A stretch of 64,000 bases of DNA from NCBI GenBank assembly GCA_964243985.1, contig CAXTHJ010000004.1, positions 28,176-92,175 on the forward strand. The letters are read 5' to 3'. Positions 16,463 to 26,529 of the stretch are shown piece after piece. The translations under genes and the position numbers were made by a program. Under the pieces are notes generated by a model. That model was not told where the DNA came from. It searched no databases and was given only the letters and a program-made list of their open reading frames with translations. Position 1 is the stretch's first letter. Each line of letters opens with the position of its first letter. This DNA comes from CAIOYC01 sp964243985. Lineage in GTDB: Bacteria > Pseudomonadota > Alphaproteobacteria > Caulobacterales > Caulobacteraceae.

Positions 16463-18877
16463 TTAGTAAAGCCCCTTTAGATCGTCGGGCGCCTTCTTCG
16501 GTGGGGCGGGCGGCAGGCCGGCGGCGGGCAAGAGGGGCTTGCCGTTGGGGTCCAAAGGCAGCTTCTCAAAGGGTAGCGGCGCGGTGGGCAGGCCGTTCGC
16601 GCCAATGGTGGGCGCCGCCGGGCCGGTGGGTTCGGTGCCGGGCTTGAACGCCTCGCGATGGCCGGCGATGGTGACGAATTTCACGTCCTTGGGCGCTTTG
16701 AAGTCGACGGACGGCGCGCCTTTCACCGCTTCACGCATGAAGTCGATGAAGATCGGCACAGCGGCCTGGGCGCCGGTCTCCGCCGCCCCGAGCGGCCGGT
16801 TGTCGTCAAAGCCCACGAAGACCCCGGCAACGAGATTGGGCGAAAAGCCCACGAACCAGGCCGACCGGGATTCATTGGTGGTGCCGGTTTTGCCGGCCAG
16901 GGGGTTTTTGATGGCGGCGCCCACCGCCGCACCCGTGCCGTTCTGCACCACGCCTTGCAGCATGAGGGTGATCTGATAGGCGGTGATGGGGTCCATCACC
17001 TGTGTCCCCTCCGAGGGAATGCGGGGGCTTTCCTGACCGTTGAAGGGATCGCCGCAATGGGCGCAGTCGCGCTTGTCCGCTTTCAGGATTGTGGCGCCGG
17101 CGCGATCCTGCACCTCCTCGATCAGGTGCGGCTCGATGCGGAACCCGCCGTTGGGGAACATGGAATAGCCGTTCACGAGATTGAGCGGCGTCACTTCGCC
17201 CGCGCCGATAGCCATGGCGAGCTCCGGCGGCATGGATTTCACCAGGCCGTACTTCACCGCATTGGCCGCGATCTTCTTCATCCCGACCTTCATGGCGATG
17301 TGCAGCGTCATCAGATTAAGGGAGTGGACCAGCCCCTGGCGCATCGGGCCGGGGCCGAAGCTTTCGTGCTTGTAGTTCTCAGGCTCATAGACCTTGCCGT
17401 CGCCGCCGGAGACGGAGATGGGCGCGTCGGAGACGATAGTGGCGGGGGTGAAGCCGTTCTCCAGCGCCGTGGCGTAGACGAAGGGCTTGAAGGACGACCC
17501 AGGCTGGCGCTGCGCCTGGGTGGCGCGATTGAACTTGGAGAGGGAGAAGGAATAGCCGCCCACCATGGCCAGCACCCGGCCGGAGTGCGGCTCCAGCGCG
17601 ACGATGGCGCCGTTGACGATGGGCACCTGGCGGAGGCCATAGAGCTTTCCGCCGTCCTCCGGCTCGACGAAGATCAGATCGCCGACGTTCAGGCCCTTGC
17701 CGGCCTTGGCCCAGGCGACGTCCTTGGGATCGAGTTCGCCTGCGCCGCCGGAGGGCAGGATCACATGCACCTCGCCCGCGCTGCGATCCACCGCCGCAGC
17801 GCGCCAGTCTCGTCGTTCGGCTGGGGTGGACTTTGCGGCGGCCAATTTCTCCCACCCCGGCGCCAGCTCCACATGGCCCCAGGCGCCGCGCCAGCCGTGA
17901 CGATGATCGTAGGCTTCAAGGCCCTTCATCAGGGCGATGCGGGCGGCGGTCTGCAGACGGGCATCGAGGGTGGTGCGGATATAGAGGCCGCCGTTGTCCG
18001 CCTTGTCGCCCAATGTGCCGGCGGCCCGCAGGCGCGTCTCTTCCAGGAAATAATCGGCGTCCTTGTAGTGGGTGCGTTCGGGCGTCGTTTGCACGGTCAG
18101 GTCTTCGTGCATGGCCGCTTCGCCCTGCGCGCGGGTCACCGCGCCCATGGCCACCATCTCGTTGATGATCCAGTTGCGGCGGCCTATGGCGGCGGTGCGG
18201 TGGCGGATGGGGTGGTAGTTGTCCGGCCCCTTGGGCAAGGCTGCGAGATAGGCCATCTGCGCCAGATCGAGGTCGTTCAGCGACTTGCCGAAATAGTTGA
18301 ACGCGGCGGCGGCGACGCCATAGGAGCGATAGCCGAGCCAGATTTCGTTCAGATAGAGCTCCAGGATGCGCTCCTTCGGCAACGTCTGCTCCAGCCGCCG
18401 GGCCAGGATCGCTTCCTTGATTTTGCGGCCGAAGGTCTGGTCGTTGGAAAGGAGGACGTTCTTGGCCACCTGCTGGGTGATGGTGGAGCCGCCTTGCAGC
18501 TTCTTGCCCCGCGCCAGGCTGAGCAGGTCCTTGGTCATGGCCCGGCCGATGCCGGAGACGTCGATGCCGCCGTGTTCGAAGAACTTGCGGTCCTCCGCCG
18601 CCAGAAAGGCCTTCACCTGCAAAGGCGGGATCTGGTCGTAGGGCACGAAGATGCGCCGCTCCTTGCCGAACTCGCCGATCAGGGTGCCGTCCGCCGCATA
18701 GACCCGGGTGGAGGTGGGGGGGCGGTATTCGGCCAGCTGCGAGGCGTCAGGCAGATCATGGAACAGCCACGCCGCGTAGATCGCCAGCGCGAAACCGGCC
18801 ACCGCGACCAGGCTCAGCGCGGCCACGCCGGCTATGGCGAGCCAGCGTCCGGCGGATTGGGCGGTGAGCTTCTGCAT
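16463..18877 (-). CDS. mrcA: Penicillin-binding protein 1A (bifunctional transglycosylase/transpeptidase)
   Basis: 804 residues from the ATG at 18877 (an in-frame start 13 codons earlier is possible). There is an N-terminal membrane anchor (about 15-35), then a GT51 transglycosylase domain with the catalytic AAEDRKFFEHGG and GGSTITQQVAKN, an OB-like insert typical of PBP1A, and a transpeptidase domain with SSFK (in QPGSSFKPF), SLN and KTGTTN. The tail is Pro-rich. It polymerises and crosslinks peptidoglycan from the periplasmic side of the inner membrane. It lies immediately downstream of amiC, a cell-wall pair conserved in Caulobacterales. Confidence 0.95.
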   Translation of the reverse strand: MQKLTAQSAGRWLAIAGVAALSLVAVAGFALAIYAAWLFHDLPDASQLAEYRPPTSTRVYAADGTLIGEFGKERRIFVPYDQIPPLQVKAFLAAEDRKFFEHGGIDVSGIGRAMTKDLLSLARGKKLQGGSTITQQVAKNVLLSNDQTFGRKIKEAILARRLEQTLPKERILELYLNEIWLGYRSYGVAAAAFNYFGKSLNDLDLAQMAYLAALPKGPDNYHPIRHRTAAIGRRNWIINEMVAMGAVTRAQGEAAMHEDLTVQTTPERTHYKDADYFLEETRLRAAGTLGDKADNGGLYIRTTLDARLQTAARIALMKGLEAYDHRHGWRGAWGHVELAPGWEKLAAAKSTPAERRDWRAAAVDRSAGEVHVILPSGGAGELDPKDVAWAKAGKGLNVGDLIFVEPEDGGKLYGLRQVPIVNGAIVALEPHSGRVLAMVGGYSFSLSKFNRATQAQRQPGSSFKPFVYATALENGFTPATIVSDAPISVSGGDGKVYEPENYKHESFGPGPMRQGLVHSLNLMTLHIAMKVGMKKIAANAVKYGLVKSMPPELAMAIGAGEVTPLNLVNGYSMFPNGGFRIEPHLIEEVQDRAGATILKADKRDCAHCGDPFNGQESPRIPSEGTQVMDPITAYQITLMLQGVVQNGTGAAVGAAIKNPLAGKTGTTNESRSAWFVGFSPNLVAGVFVGFDDNRPLGAAETGAQAAVPIFIDFMREAVKGAPSVDFKAPKDVKFVTIAGHREAFKPGTEPTGPAAPTIGANGLPTAPLPFEKLPLDPNGKPLLPAAGLPPAPPKKAPDDLKGLY

Positions 18878-18958
18878 CTTGCGGCAGACCAATGACGCGG
18901 CCACGGTGGACGTCAAGCCGCTTCGTGCCCCTGCGGAACTCAGCCGCAGGCTGCGGAG

Positions 18959-20272
18959 TCACCGCATGGCGTAGCGGGCTTCCTGGGCGAAGTAGGCGTC
19001 GATGGCGTCGCCGACCGCGTTCATCACCTTGGCGCGGTGGTCATCGTCAGCCAAGGCGCGTTCGTCGTCGGGATTGGTCATAAAGCCCATTTCCATCAGA
19101 ACAGCCGGGACGTCCGGCGCCAGCAACACCATCAGGTTGGCGTCGCGGTGGCTGCGGCGAAGCAGCGTGGTGGCGCTGCCGATCTTGTCCAGCAGGATTT
19201 CGGCGAAGGTGGAGGAGCGGTTGACGTTCTGGCGCTGGGTCAGGTCCAGCAGGATGCGCTTGGTGGCCGAGTCGTCGCCGGGCAGGCTCACGTTCATGAA
19301 CCAGTCCGACTTGCCGAACAGGCCTTTGGCGGTGCGGTCCGTCCCGCGCTCAGAGAGGGTGTAGACCGAGGCGCCCCTAGTATCCAATCCCTGCGCTCCC
19401 GCCGAATCGGCGTGTAGTGAGATGAAGAGGTCGGCGTTGGCCCGCCGGGCGATCTGCACCCGCGTCTCCAGGGGGATGAAGGCGTCGGTGTCCCGCGTCA
19501 TCACCACCTTGTAACGGCCGGAGCGCTCCAGCCGGTCGCGCAGGGCGTGGGCGGCGGCGAGGGTGTCGTCCTTCTCCTTGGTGGAGGCGCCGAGCGCGCC
19601 GGAATCCTTGCCCCCATGCCCGGCGTCGATCACCACCACCTTCTTGCCTTGAGGCGGCAGACGCACCTGCGGGTCGTCGGCGATGGCGGCGGTCTTGGCC
19701 AGGATGGTCTTGGTCTCTGCGGCCTTCTCGACAGGCGTCGGCGGCGCCGTATCGCTGCTGTCGAGGTCGATGACGTAGCGATAGACATTCAGCCCGTCCC
19801 CCGGCGGCAGCAGGAAACGGCGCTTGACCACCGCGTCGCGCCGAAGCTCGAACTTGATCCGCGTGGCGCCGGCGGCGCTATCCACCGCCCAAGCTTTTAC
19901 GAAACCTTCGCCCTGGCCGGACATCTCGCCGGCGGTGTCCACGTGCGGCAGGGCCAGCACCACATCCTTGGAGGCTTCGGCCGCCGAGACCAGCTTGCCC
20001 GAAGCGGCCTTGTCCAGCTCGATCACCACGCGCGCCGCATGACTGTCCCCGCCGACCCGCACCTTCAGGAGGTTGGCGCCGGGCGTGCTCTCCGCCACCG
20101 CAACGCCGGCGGCCGCCAAGCCACACACAACCGCGAGGGCCAGCGTGAGCCGGACGATCGGGCGGCGCAAAAAGGCGGGCGGCGTGGGCAGGCGCAAGGA
20201 ACGGCTCGGAAACGAAGGGCTCTGGCGATCCGCTAGGATATGGACGGTCTGTGTAGACAAACCCTTAAGCAT
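18959..20272 (-). CDS. amiC: N-acetylmuramoyl-L-alanine amidase (AmiC type)
   Basis: 437 residues from the ATG at 20272. An N-terminal cytoplasmic stretch of about 35 residues precedes a hydrophobic signal/anchor (IVRLTLALAVVCGLAAAGVA), an AMIN domain (about 65-160) that targets septal peptidoglycan, and an Amidase_3 zinc domain with VVVIDAGHGGKDSGA, ETRVQIARRANADLFISLHAD and the Glu in VLMEMGFMTNPDDE. It cleaves the amide bond between MurNAc and the stem peptide during daughter-cell separation. An open frame reaching to 20815 is spurious upstream of the signal sequence and overlaps the AraC gene. Confidence 0.92.
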   Translation of the reverse strand: MLKGLSTQTVHILADRQSPSFPSRSLRLPTPPAFLRRPIVRLTLALAVVCGLAAAGVAVAESTPGANLLKVRVGGDSHAARVVIELDKAASGKLVSAAEASKDVVLALPHVDTAGEMSGQGEGFVKAWAVDSAAGATRIKFELRRDAVVKRRFLLPPGDGLNVYRYVIDLDSSDTAPPTPVEKAAETKTILAKTAAIADDPQVRLPPQGKKVVVIDAGHGGKDSGALGASTKEKDDTLAAAHALRDRLERSGRYKVVMTRDTDAFIPLETRVQIARRANADLFISLHADSAGAQGLDTRGASVYTLSERGTDRTAKGLFGKSDWFMNVSLPGDDSATKRILLDLTQRQNVNRSSTFAEILLDKIGSATTLLRRSHRDANLMVLLAPDVPAVLMEMGFMTNPDDERALADDDHRAKVMNAVGDAIDAYFAQEARYAMR

Positions 20273-20299
20273 GATGAAGGGCGGAGGGTCGGCGGAAAT

Positions 20300-21223
20300 A
20301 TGATGATAGCTCCCCGCGCCCACTGCGACACGTTTCCGATTGGCTTCAGTCGAGCAAACGGCGCGGCGTGGCGGCCGGCAGCGCCATATCGGTTGAAAGG
20401 GGCGAAGACCTGTAACAAATTGCGGCCATGCGGATCGAACAGCACGCGCCGGAACCCGCGGCTCCACGACGCCCTCGTCTGCTATCAGACCCGAACCGCC
20501 GATCTGGTCGGACAAGAGGTTCGCATCCCCCTTCCGGCGCGCACCGATGTCATCTTGGAATTCTATTTTACGACGCCTCATTTGGTTGAACTGCAGAAGA
20601 CGGGCGAGCGAGACCGTGCGCCCTGGGCGGTGGCCGTTGGCATGCAGACCTTCAGGCGGGTCGATCTGGTCCTGTCGGGCCATCTGGACGTCTTCACCGT
20701 GCGACTTCGACCAACGGGCTTGAATCAGATTTTTGGGATGCCCATGACGGATTTCACCGACGCCGCGGTGGAGGCGGAGCATCTTTTCGGTCAGCGCCAG
20801 TCCGCAGAACTTCACGACCGCCTGTATGCCGCCTCTACCCTGACGGCGCGCGCCGCCGTCATGGACGACGTGTTGCTCGCGCGGCTAAACCCTAGCCCCG
20901 CCAAATCCCTGGCGGCTGCGGCGCATCGTCTGCGATCGACCCATGGCGGCGCGTCCCTGCACGATCTCGAGCGGCAAAGCGGCTTGTCGGCCCGCCAATT
21001 CCGACGTGCGTTCAAGGCCGAGGTCGGCGCCGCGCCCAAGCTCTATGGTCGCATCGTCCGGCTGAACGCCGCGCTCGACGCTAAGGCGGCCGATCCCCTG
21101 ATCTCATGGACCGAGATCGCCCACCAGTTCGGATGGTTCGATCAGGCGCACCTGGACAAGGACTTCATCGCCCTGACAGGGGCCAGTCCGACCGATTTCG
21201 TGCGCCGCCGATTGGTCGCGTGA
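20300..21223 (+). CDS. AraC-family transcriptional regulator
   Basis: About 307 residues. The C-terminal about 100 residues form the double HTH: SLHDLERQSGLSARQFRRAF, then WTEIAHQFGWFDQAHLDKDF and TGASPTDFVRR. The N-terminal part resembles the effector-binding domain (DUF6597-like) of this AraC subgroup. The start is uncertain: ATGs at 20240 and 20300 or a TTG at 20420 are all in frame. 20300 was chosen because 20240 lies inside amiC, and homology seems to begin only near 20450. It is divergent from amiC and may regulate the downstream NTF2-like gene, 68 bases away. Confidence 0.8.
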   Translation: MMIAPRAHCDTFPIGFSRANGAAWRPAAPYRLKGAKTCNKLRPCGSNSTRRNPRLHDALVCYQTRTADLVGQEVRIPLPARTDVILEFYFTTPHLVELQKTGERDRAPWAVAVGMQTFRRVDLVLSGHLDVFTVRLRPTGLNQIFGMPMTDFTDAAVEAEHLFGQRQSAELHDRLYAASTLTARAAVMDDVLLARLNPSPAKSLAAAAHRLRSTHGGASLHDLERQSGLSARQFRRAFKAEVGAAPKLYGRIVRLNAALDAKAADPLISWTEIAHQFGWFDQAHLDKDFIALTGASPTDFVRRRLVA

Positions 21224-21291
21224 TGGCCGTTCCTTACTAGCGGGGGAAGCGGCGGGGCTGGTAGGCGAAAAGTCCACAAGAGAGCCGTCCC

Positions 21292-21810
21292 ATGCGCCCT
21301 TTCATTCCGCCCGCCTTCGCCATTGCAGGAGCCCTGATCATGTCCAGCCCCGCCCTCGCCGCCCCTGCGCCTGACGCAGACGCCGCCGCCATCGGGCAGG
21401 TGCTGGGCCATCTGACTGAAGCCTGGAACCGGCACGACATGGACGCATTCGTAGCCGAAACCACCCCCGACGTGGATTGGGTCAATGTGGTCGGCATGCA
21501 TTGGAAAGGCCGCGACGCCGTACGCCGCGCGCACATCGCCTTTCACAAGGGCATGTTCGCGCAAAGCCGGATGCTGCCGCCAGAAATTTCCGAGATGCGG
21601 CGACTGGCTCCGAGCGTCGTGCTGGTGGTCTACAACAGCAAGATCGAAGGGGTCGGCCCGACGCCCGGCGGCACGCCCTATCCGACCGACGGCGCGATCA
21701 TGACCATGATCCTCGTCAAGACCGCCGAAGGCTGGCGGATCGCCCACGCACACAACACCAACATAAACGCCATGGCCGTCGCGCACGATCCGGCGCGGGC
21801 GCCCGACTAG
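21292..21810 (+). CDS. Exported SnoaL/NTF2-like protein (SgcJ/EcaC family)
   Basis: A 172-residue protein with a signal peptide (hydrophobic 8-22, cleavage near ALAAPA) and one NTF2-like cone domain: AIGQVLGHLTEAWNRHDMDA is the characteristic first helix of the SgcJ/EcaC family, followed by VDWVNVVGMHWKGRDAVRR. Members are small-molecule-binding or enzyme-like proteins with no single function. It lies just downstream of the AraC gene on the same strand. Confidence 0.8.
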   Translation: MRPFIPPAFAIAGALIMSSPALAAPAPDADAAAIGQVLGHLTEAWNRHDMDAFVAETTPDVDWVNVVGMHWKGRDAVRRAHIAFHKGMFAQSRMLPPEISEMRRLAPSVVLVVYNSKIEGVGPTPGGTPYPTDGAIMTMILVKTAEGWRIAHAHNTNINAMAVAHDPARAPD

Positions 21811-22227
21811 GCTCCTTTAGACTTGGCGGCTTTCATCCAAAAAACGAACATCCAATAGGTCCGCTCAGAGGCTCCCGCCCCCTTCGACAGACGATCTGAG
21901 CTGCTCCGCCCATCACGCGCCTTTCCTTTCCCGCGCTAATGTTGCAGACTCTCCCCGCGCGAAACGCGGCCGTTCGTTCGACTCAGAACCCTGGCCCGCA
22001 GCGCGCGCCGCGTCGGGTCGCTATATGCAGTCCGCGCAAAGCTTAGAATCGCGCCGTTCGGATCGTCCGGGCCGCGCGCAGGACCTTGAAACCCATGGGC
22101 CGCGTCGCCGTCGCCTTCAATCGTCGTACCGAAGCGTGGACCCTTCCGCGCCACGACGCTTTGCGCCGGCCGCTCGCTCGATGCCGGCCCCCGAGACATG
22201 ATCTCGGCGCGCGCCGTGGAGACTTTA
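21811..22227 (+). other. Long GC-rich leader / promoter region of rne
   Basis: 417 bases without a convincing gene. It contains GC-rich self-complementary stretches (for example around 21955-22010 and 22060-22100) that could fold in the rne mRNA. In other bacteria RNase E controls its own mRNA through a structured 5' leader; whether that holds here is inference. No sigma-70 consensus could be placed with confidence. Confidence 0.5.
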
Positions 22228-24915
22228 ATGACCAAGAGAATGTTGATCGACGCCGCCCACGCGGAAGAAACTCGCGTCGTGGTGGTGGACGGAACCCGGA
22301 TTGAAGAACTCGATTTTGAAAGCCTCTCCAGAAAGCAGCTGAGAGGCAACATCTATCTGGCCAAGGTGACACGGGTCGAACCGTCGCTCCAGGCCGCCTT
22401 CATCGAGTACGGCGGGAACCGGCACGGCTTCCTCGCCTTCAACGAAATCCACCCCGACTACTACCAGATCCCGGTCGCAGACCGCGAAGCGCTGATGCGC
22501 GAAGAGGAAGAGGAGGAGGCCAAGCACCCCTCTGCCGAAGACGCCGCCGAAGCGGACGACGAAGACGCCATGGACGAGGCGGTGGAGCGCCGCCGCCGCC
22601 GCCTGATGCGCCGCTACAAGATCCAGGAAGTGATCAAGCGCCGCCAGATCATGCTGGTGCAGGTGGTGAAGGAAGAGCGCGGCAACAAAGGCGCGGCGCT
22701 GACCACCTATCTGTCGCTCGCCGGCCGCTACTGCGTCCTGATGCCCAACACCGCGCGGGGCGGCGGCATCAGCCGCAAGATCACCTCCATGACGGACAGG
22801 AAGCGGCTGAAGTCCGCCGTGGCGTCGCTGGAGGTGCCCAAGGGCATGGGCCTGATTATCCGCACCGCCGGCGCCGCCCGCACCAAGGTGGAGATCAAGC
22901 GCGACTACGAATATCTGACCCGCCTCTGGGAAGACATCCGCGAGAAGACGATGTCCTCCATCGCACCCGCCTTGATCTACGAGGAAGAGGACCTGGTCAA
23001 ACGGGCGATCCGGGACATGTTCGACAAGGACCTGGAGACCATCCAGGTGGAAGGCGACGCCGGCTATAAGGACGCCCGCGACTTCATGCGGATGATCATG
23101 CCGTCGCAGGCCAAGAAGGTGGTGCACTACCGCGACCCGACGCCGCTGTTCGTCAAGTTCCAGGTCGAGGATCAGATCTCTCAGATTCACTCCCCGACCG
23201 TGCAACTGAAGTCCGGCGGCTACATCGTCATCAACCAGACCGAGGCGCTGGTCGCCATCGACGTCAACTCCGGCCGCTCCACTCGCGAGCGGTCCGTCGA
23301 GATCACGGCGCTCAAGACCAATGTGGAGGCCGCCGAGGAAGCCGCCCGCCAGCTGCGCCTGCGCGATCTCGCCGGCCTGATCGTGATCGACTTCATCGAC
23401 ATGGACGAGGGGAAGAATAACCGGCACGTCGAGAAGGTGCTGAAGGATGCCCTGAAAGACGACCGCGCCCGCATCCAGATGGGTAAGATTTCCGGTTTCG
23501 GCCTGATGGAGATCAGCCGCCAGCGCCGCCGCTCAGGCGTCCTGGAAGGCTCCACCCACATCTGCGAACATTGCCAAGGCACGGGCCGGGTGCGTTCTGT
23601 GGAGTCCAGCGCCGTTGCGGCTCTTCGGGCCATCGAGATGGAGTCCTCCAAGGGCGGGGCGGGCGAAATCACCGTGCGCCTGCCCACCGCCGTCGGCCTC
23701 TATATTCTCAACGAGAAGCGCGCCTATCTGGCGAACCTGGATGCCAGCTACGACCTGCACGTCTCGATCCTGATCGACGACAAGCTGGCGGCCGCCGACG
23801 TGGAGATCGAACGCACCCAAAGCCGCGAAGGGCCGGTGCGCGAACGGCCTGCGCCTGCCATCGAGCCGGACGAAGCTTGGACGCCGCCTGAAGATCAGGA
23901 GGACGACGAAGAAGAAGCTGAGGAAGACGCTGTCGAATTCGCTGCCGAAAGTCGCGAGAGCGAAGGCGGCCCTGACCGCAACAAGCGGCGTCGCCGACGC
24001 GGTGGCCGAGGCGGCGAAGAAGGCTTTGATCGCCCAGTCCGAGAAGCTTCCACCGATGGCGAAGCCGAAGATGAAGGCGGCGAGGACGGCGAAGGCGAGG
24101 CCAGTGAGGGCGAGGTCCCCCGTCTGGCAGGCGAAGACGAAGCTAGCCATCGTCGCCGCCGCCGTCGCCGCGGCCGTCGGGGTGGTCGGCGTCTTCGCGA
24201 AGAGGGCGCTCCGCGGAACGACGACGTCTACGCCTGGCATTCTCCTCATGGCGAGGTGACTGAACAAGCGCCGAGCGACCCTTATGCTTGGAGCCACATT
24301 AAGGCCGACAGCCAAGGTGGCGACGAGGCGCCAGAGAGCGGCGGTGGCGGCTATGGATCATCGTCGAGTTTAGAGCCCACGGGCGAGCGCAAACGCAGTC
24401 GCGGCCGCCGGCGCGGTCGGGGCGGCCGGGATCGCGATCGCGAGGATCGGACACCCTCCGCGCCGGAGACGGCGATCGCTCGCGAGGCGGAAGGCCCTTA
24501 TGTCTGGACCGACACCTCCACGGACTTGGGCGCTTTCGCTGCGCCTGAGCCTACAGACGATCAGCCGATGGAAGCGCCGCTCGAAGTGGCCGCATCGGAA
24601 GTCCAGCCGGAAGCGCCGATCAAGAAGCCACGTCGCAGCCGGGCTAAAAAGGCGGATGAGGCGCCGGCAATCGACTTGGATGCTGTAACGGCTGAACCGG
24701 TTTCGGTGGTCGCGTCCTCAGAGGTGGCGTCCTATCCTGAGCCGGTTATGGAACCCTCGTCGTCCCTAGCGCCCGAGCCGCTCGCCGCGCCGGAACTGGT
24801 GGCGTCGTATCCAGAACCCGAGGTGGCGCCGCTTGCGCCGGATGAACCCGATCCGGCGGAAATCACGGCTCCGCCCGCGGCCCCGCGTCGCGGCTGGTGG
24901 CGCCGCCTCGTCTAA
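22228..24915 (+). CDS. rne: Ribonuclease E
   Basis: 895 residues from the ATG at 22228 (MTKRMLIDAAHAEETRVVV). The catalytic half has the S1 domain, interrupted by an acidic/basic insertion typical of alphaproteobacteria (EREEEEEE-like run near 92), the 5'-sensor, the DNase I-like domain (INQTEALVAIDVNSGRST with catalytic Asp, VIDFIDMD) and the Zn-link CEHCQGTG. After about residue 540 the protein is disordered, with acidic and Arg-rich tracts and three YxW motifs (residues 668, 686, 758). It ends RRGWWRRLV; in Caulobacter RNase E a C-terminal GWW motif binds PNPase, so this enzyme should scaffold an RNA degradosome. Confidence 0.96.
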   Translation: MTKRMLIDAAHAEETRVVVVDGTRIEELDFESLSRKQLRGNIYLAKVTRVEPSLQAAFIEYGGNRHGFLAFNEIHPDYYQIPVADREALMREEEEEEAKHPSAEDAAEADDEDAMDEAVERRRRRLMRRYKIQEVIKRRQIMLVQVVKEERGNKGAALTTYLSLAGRYCVLMPNTARGGGISRKITSMTDRKRLKSAVASLEVPKGMGLIIRTAGAARTKVEIKRDYEYLTRLWEDIREKTMSSIAPALIYEEEDLVKRAIRDMFDKDLETIQVEGDAGYKDARDFMRMIMPSQAKKVVHYRDPTPLFVKFQVEDQISQIHSPTVQLKSGGYIVINQTEALVAIDVNSGRSTRERSVEITALKTNVEAAEEAARQLRLRDLAGLIVIDFIDMDEGKNNRHVEKVLKDALKDDRARIQMGKISGFGLMEISRQRRRSGVLEGSTHICEHCQGTGRVRSVESSAVAALRAIEMESSKGGAGEITVRLPTAVGLYILNEKRAYLANLDASYDLHVSILIDDKLAAADVEIERTQSREGPVRERPAPAIEPDEAWTPPEDQEDDEEEAEEDAVEFAAESRESEGGPDRNKRRRRRGGRGGEEGFDRPVREASTDGEAEDEGGEDGEGEASEGEVPRLAGEDEASHRRRRRRRGRRGGRRLREEGAPRNDDVYAWHSPHGEVTEQAPSDPYAWSHIKADSQGGDEAPESGGGGYGSSSSLEPTGERKRSRGRRRGRGGRDRDREDRTPSAPETAIAREAEGPYVWTDTSTDLGAFAAPEPTDDQPMEAPLEVAASEVQPEAPIKKPRRSRAKKADEAPAIDLDAVTAEPVSVVASSEVASYPEPVMEPSSSLAPEPLAAPELVASYPEPEVAPLAPDEPDPAEITAPPAAPRRGWWRRLV

Positions 24916-24981
24916 GTCGCTAAAGCGGGTGTTGGGGACGCGATGACTTTGCGTTTGGGGCGGGGCGAAGGAGCGCGGTTA

Positions 24982-26412
24982 ATGCAATCCCGACCTAGCC
25001 TTGCGACGAGAGGGTTCGGCGCCGCGCGCCGGACCGTGCTGGCCCTGGCGGCCCTCTCCACCGTGGCGACCGGCCCAATCTCGGCCGTACACGCCCAAAA
25101 CACCGCCGCCGCAGCCGGCGCTATTCCTGGCCAAATCCGCGATACCGAGATCGAAGATATTCTGCATAAGGAATGCGATCCGGTGTTCGCCGCTGCGGGT
25201 TTGGACCCCAGGCATATGCAGCTTGACCTCTATCAGGGGGAGATGAACGCCTTCACGGTGTCCGCCAATGAGGAGGCCATCGCCACCGATCTGATCTTCA
25301 AGACCGAGACGCCCAACCAGATCATCGGCGTTATGGCCCACGAGACCGGCCACGCCGCCGGCGGTCACATCGAGCGCTCCGGTGAGATGGAGAAGGCGGG
25401 CATGGTGCCCTTCCTCCTGACCCTTGGCCTCGGCGTGCTTGCCGCCGCCGCCGGCGCGCCGGAGGCGGGCGCGGCGTTGGCGTCATCGGCGGGCATGTTC
25501 GGCACCCTCGGCGCCCTTGGCTACTCCCGTCAGCAGGAGGCGCGGGCCGACCAGGCGGCGATTACCTATCTGAACCGCGCTCATCAGTCCTCTAAGGGCG
25601 TGGTCGATTTCTTCGACGCTTTCCGCTACGAGGAGGTGTTCGACGAAGCCCGCCGCTTCCCTTATTTTCAGTCCCACCCGATTAGCTCCGAACGGATTGA
25701 ACTGCTCCGCCGCCGCGCCGAGGAGCAGCCGGACTATGACAAGCCCGACAGCGTCGAAGCGATCGCCGACTACAACATCATGAAGGCCAAGTTGTTCGGC
25801 TTCATTCAGCCGCCACAGCAGACCTTCATGACCTACAAGGAGACCGATGCCTCCTTCCCCGCCCGCTACGCTCGCGCCATCGCCTATTACAAGGAGACGG
25901 AGACGGACACGGCGATCCGCCTGATCGACGGCATGATCAAGGACTATCCAGACAACCCTTATCTATGGGAGCTGAAAGGCCAGGTGTTGTTCGAAGCCGG
26001 TCGCGCCAAGGAGGCGGAGCCCGCCCACCGCCGCTCGGTCGAGCTGAAGCCCAATGCGCCGTTGCTGCAGATCAACCTCGCTCAAACCATATTGGCGCAG
26101 GAGGACGGCAAACGGGCGGACGAAGCTATCGGCCATTTGCGCAAAGCGCTGAACGTCGAGAAGGACAACGCTATCGCTTGGGAAGACATGGCTCGGGCTT
26201 ATGACGCCAAGGGCGATGGCGGCGATGCACGCCTGGCCTCCGCCGAAGCCAGCTATGCTGTGGGCGATATGACCCGCGCCCGCATCTTCGCCCTCCGCGC
26301 CCGCCAGATCCTGAAGCAGAACACCCCCGAATGGCGGCGCGCTACCGACATTGTGCTTACCTCAAACCCGTCGCGTGACGATCTGAAGGCCATGACCGGC
26401 TCGGGTCTGTAA
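24982..26412 (+). CDS. M48 family metalloprotease with TPR tail (BepA-like)
   Basis: 476 residues from the ATG at 24982, chosen because it gives a clean signal peptide (Arg-rich n-region, hydrophobic 18-33, AHA cleavage near 38) and has GGAG upstream; an ATG at 24943 is also in frame. The zinc motif HETGH is at about 120-124, with the third ligand in EARADQAAITYL. A hydrophobic stretch follows (about 140-180). The C-terminal half carries TPR-like repeats. BepA-type proteases act in the periplasm on outer-membrane protein and LPS-transport assembly; the parallel is by architecture. It follows rne, and the DsbA-like gene follows it. Confidence 0.9.
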   Translation: MQSRPSLATRGFGAARRTVLALAALSTVATGPISAVHAQNTAAAAGAIPGQIRDTEIEDILHKECDPVFAAAGLDPRHMQLDLYQGEMNAFTVSANEEAIATDLIFKTETPNQIIGVMAHETGHAAGGHIERSGEMEKAGMVPFLLTLGLGVLAAAAGAPEAGAALASSAGMFGTLGALGYSRQQEARADQAAITYLNRAHQSSKGVVDFFDAFRYEEVFDEARRFPYFQSHPISSERIELLRRRAEEQPDYDKPDSVEAIADYNIMKAKLFGFIQPPQQTFMTYKETDASFPARYARAIAYYKETETDTAIRLIDGMIKDYPDNPYLWELKGQVLFEAGRAKEAEPAHRRSVELKPNAPLLQINLAQTILAQEDGKRADEAIGHLRKALNVEKDNAIAWEDMARAYDAKGDGGDARLASAEASYAVGDMTRARIFALRARQILKQNTPEWRRATDIVLTSNPSRDDLKAMTGSGL

Positions 26413-26529
26413 CATCGTTAACTCGTCGGTCGCTGGGGGAAGGACTTTTCCCCGCGCCGGTTAGTCTCATTGACGGCGCACCGATGTCACCGCAGATGGC
26501 GTAAAGTCTTCAGCCAGGTTCAAACGTCC

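Noticed and set aside
16658..18895. 745-residue open frame on the plus strand
   Set aside because: Antisense shadow of mrcA with low-complexity His/Gly/Asp composition.
22225..24315. Long minus-strand frames (400 and 260 residues)
   Set aside because: Antisense to rne; composition mirrors its codons.
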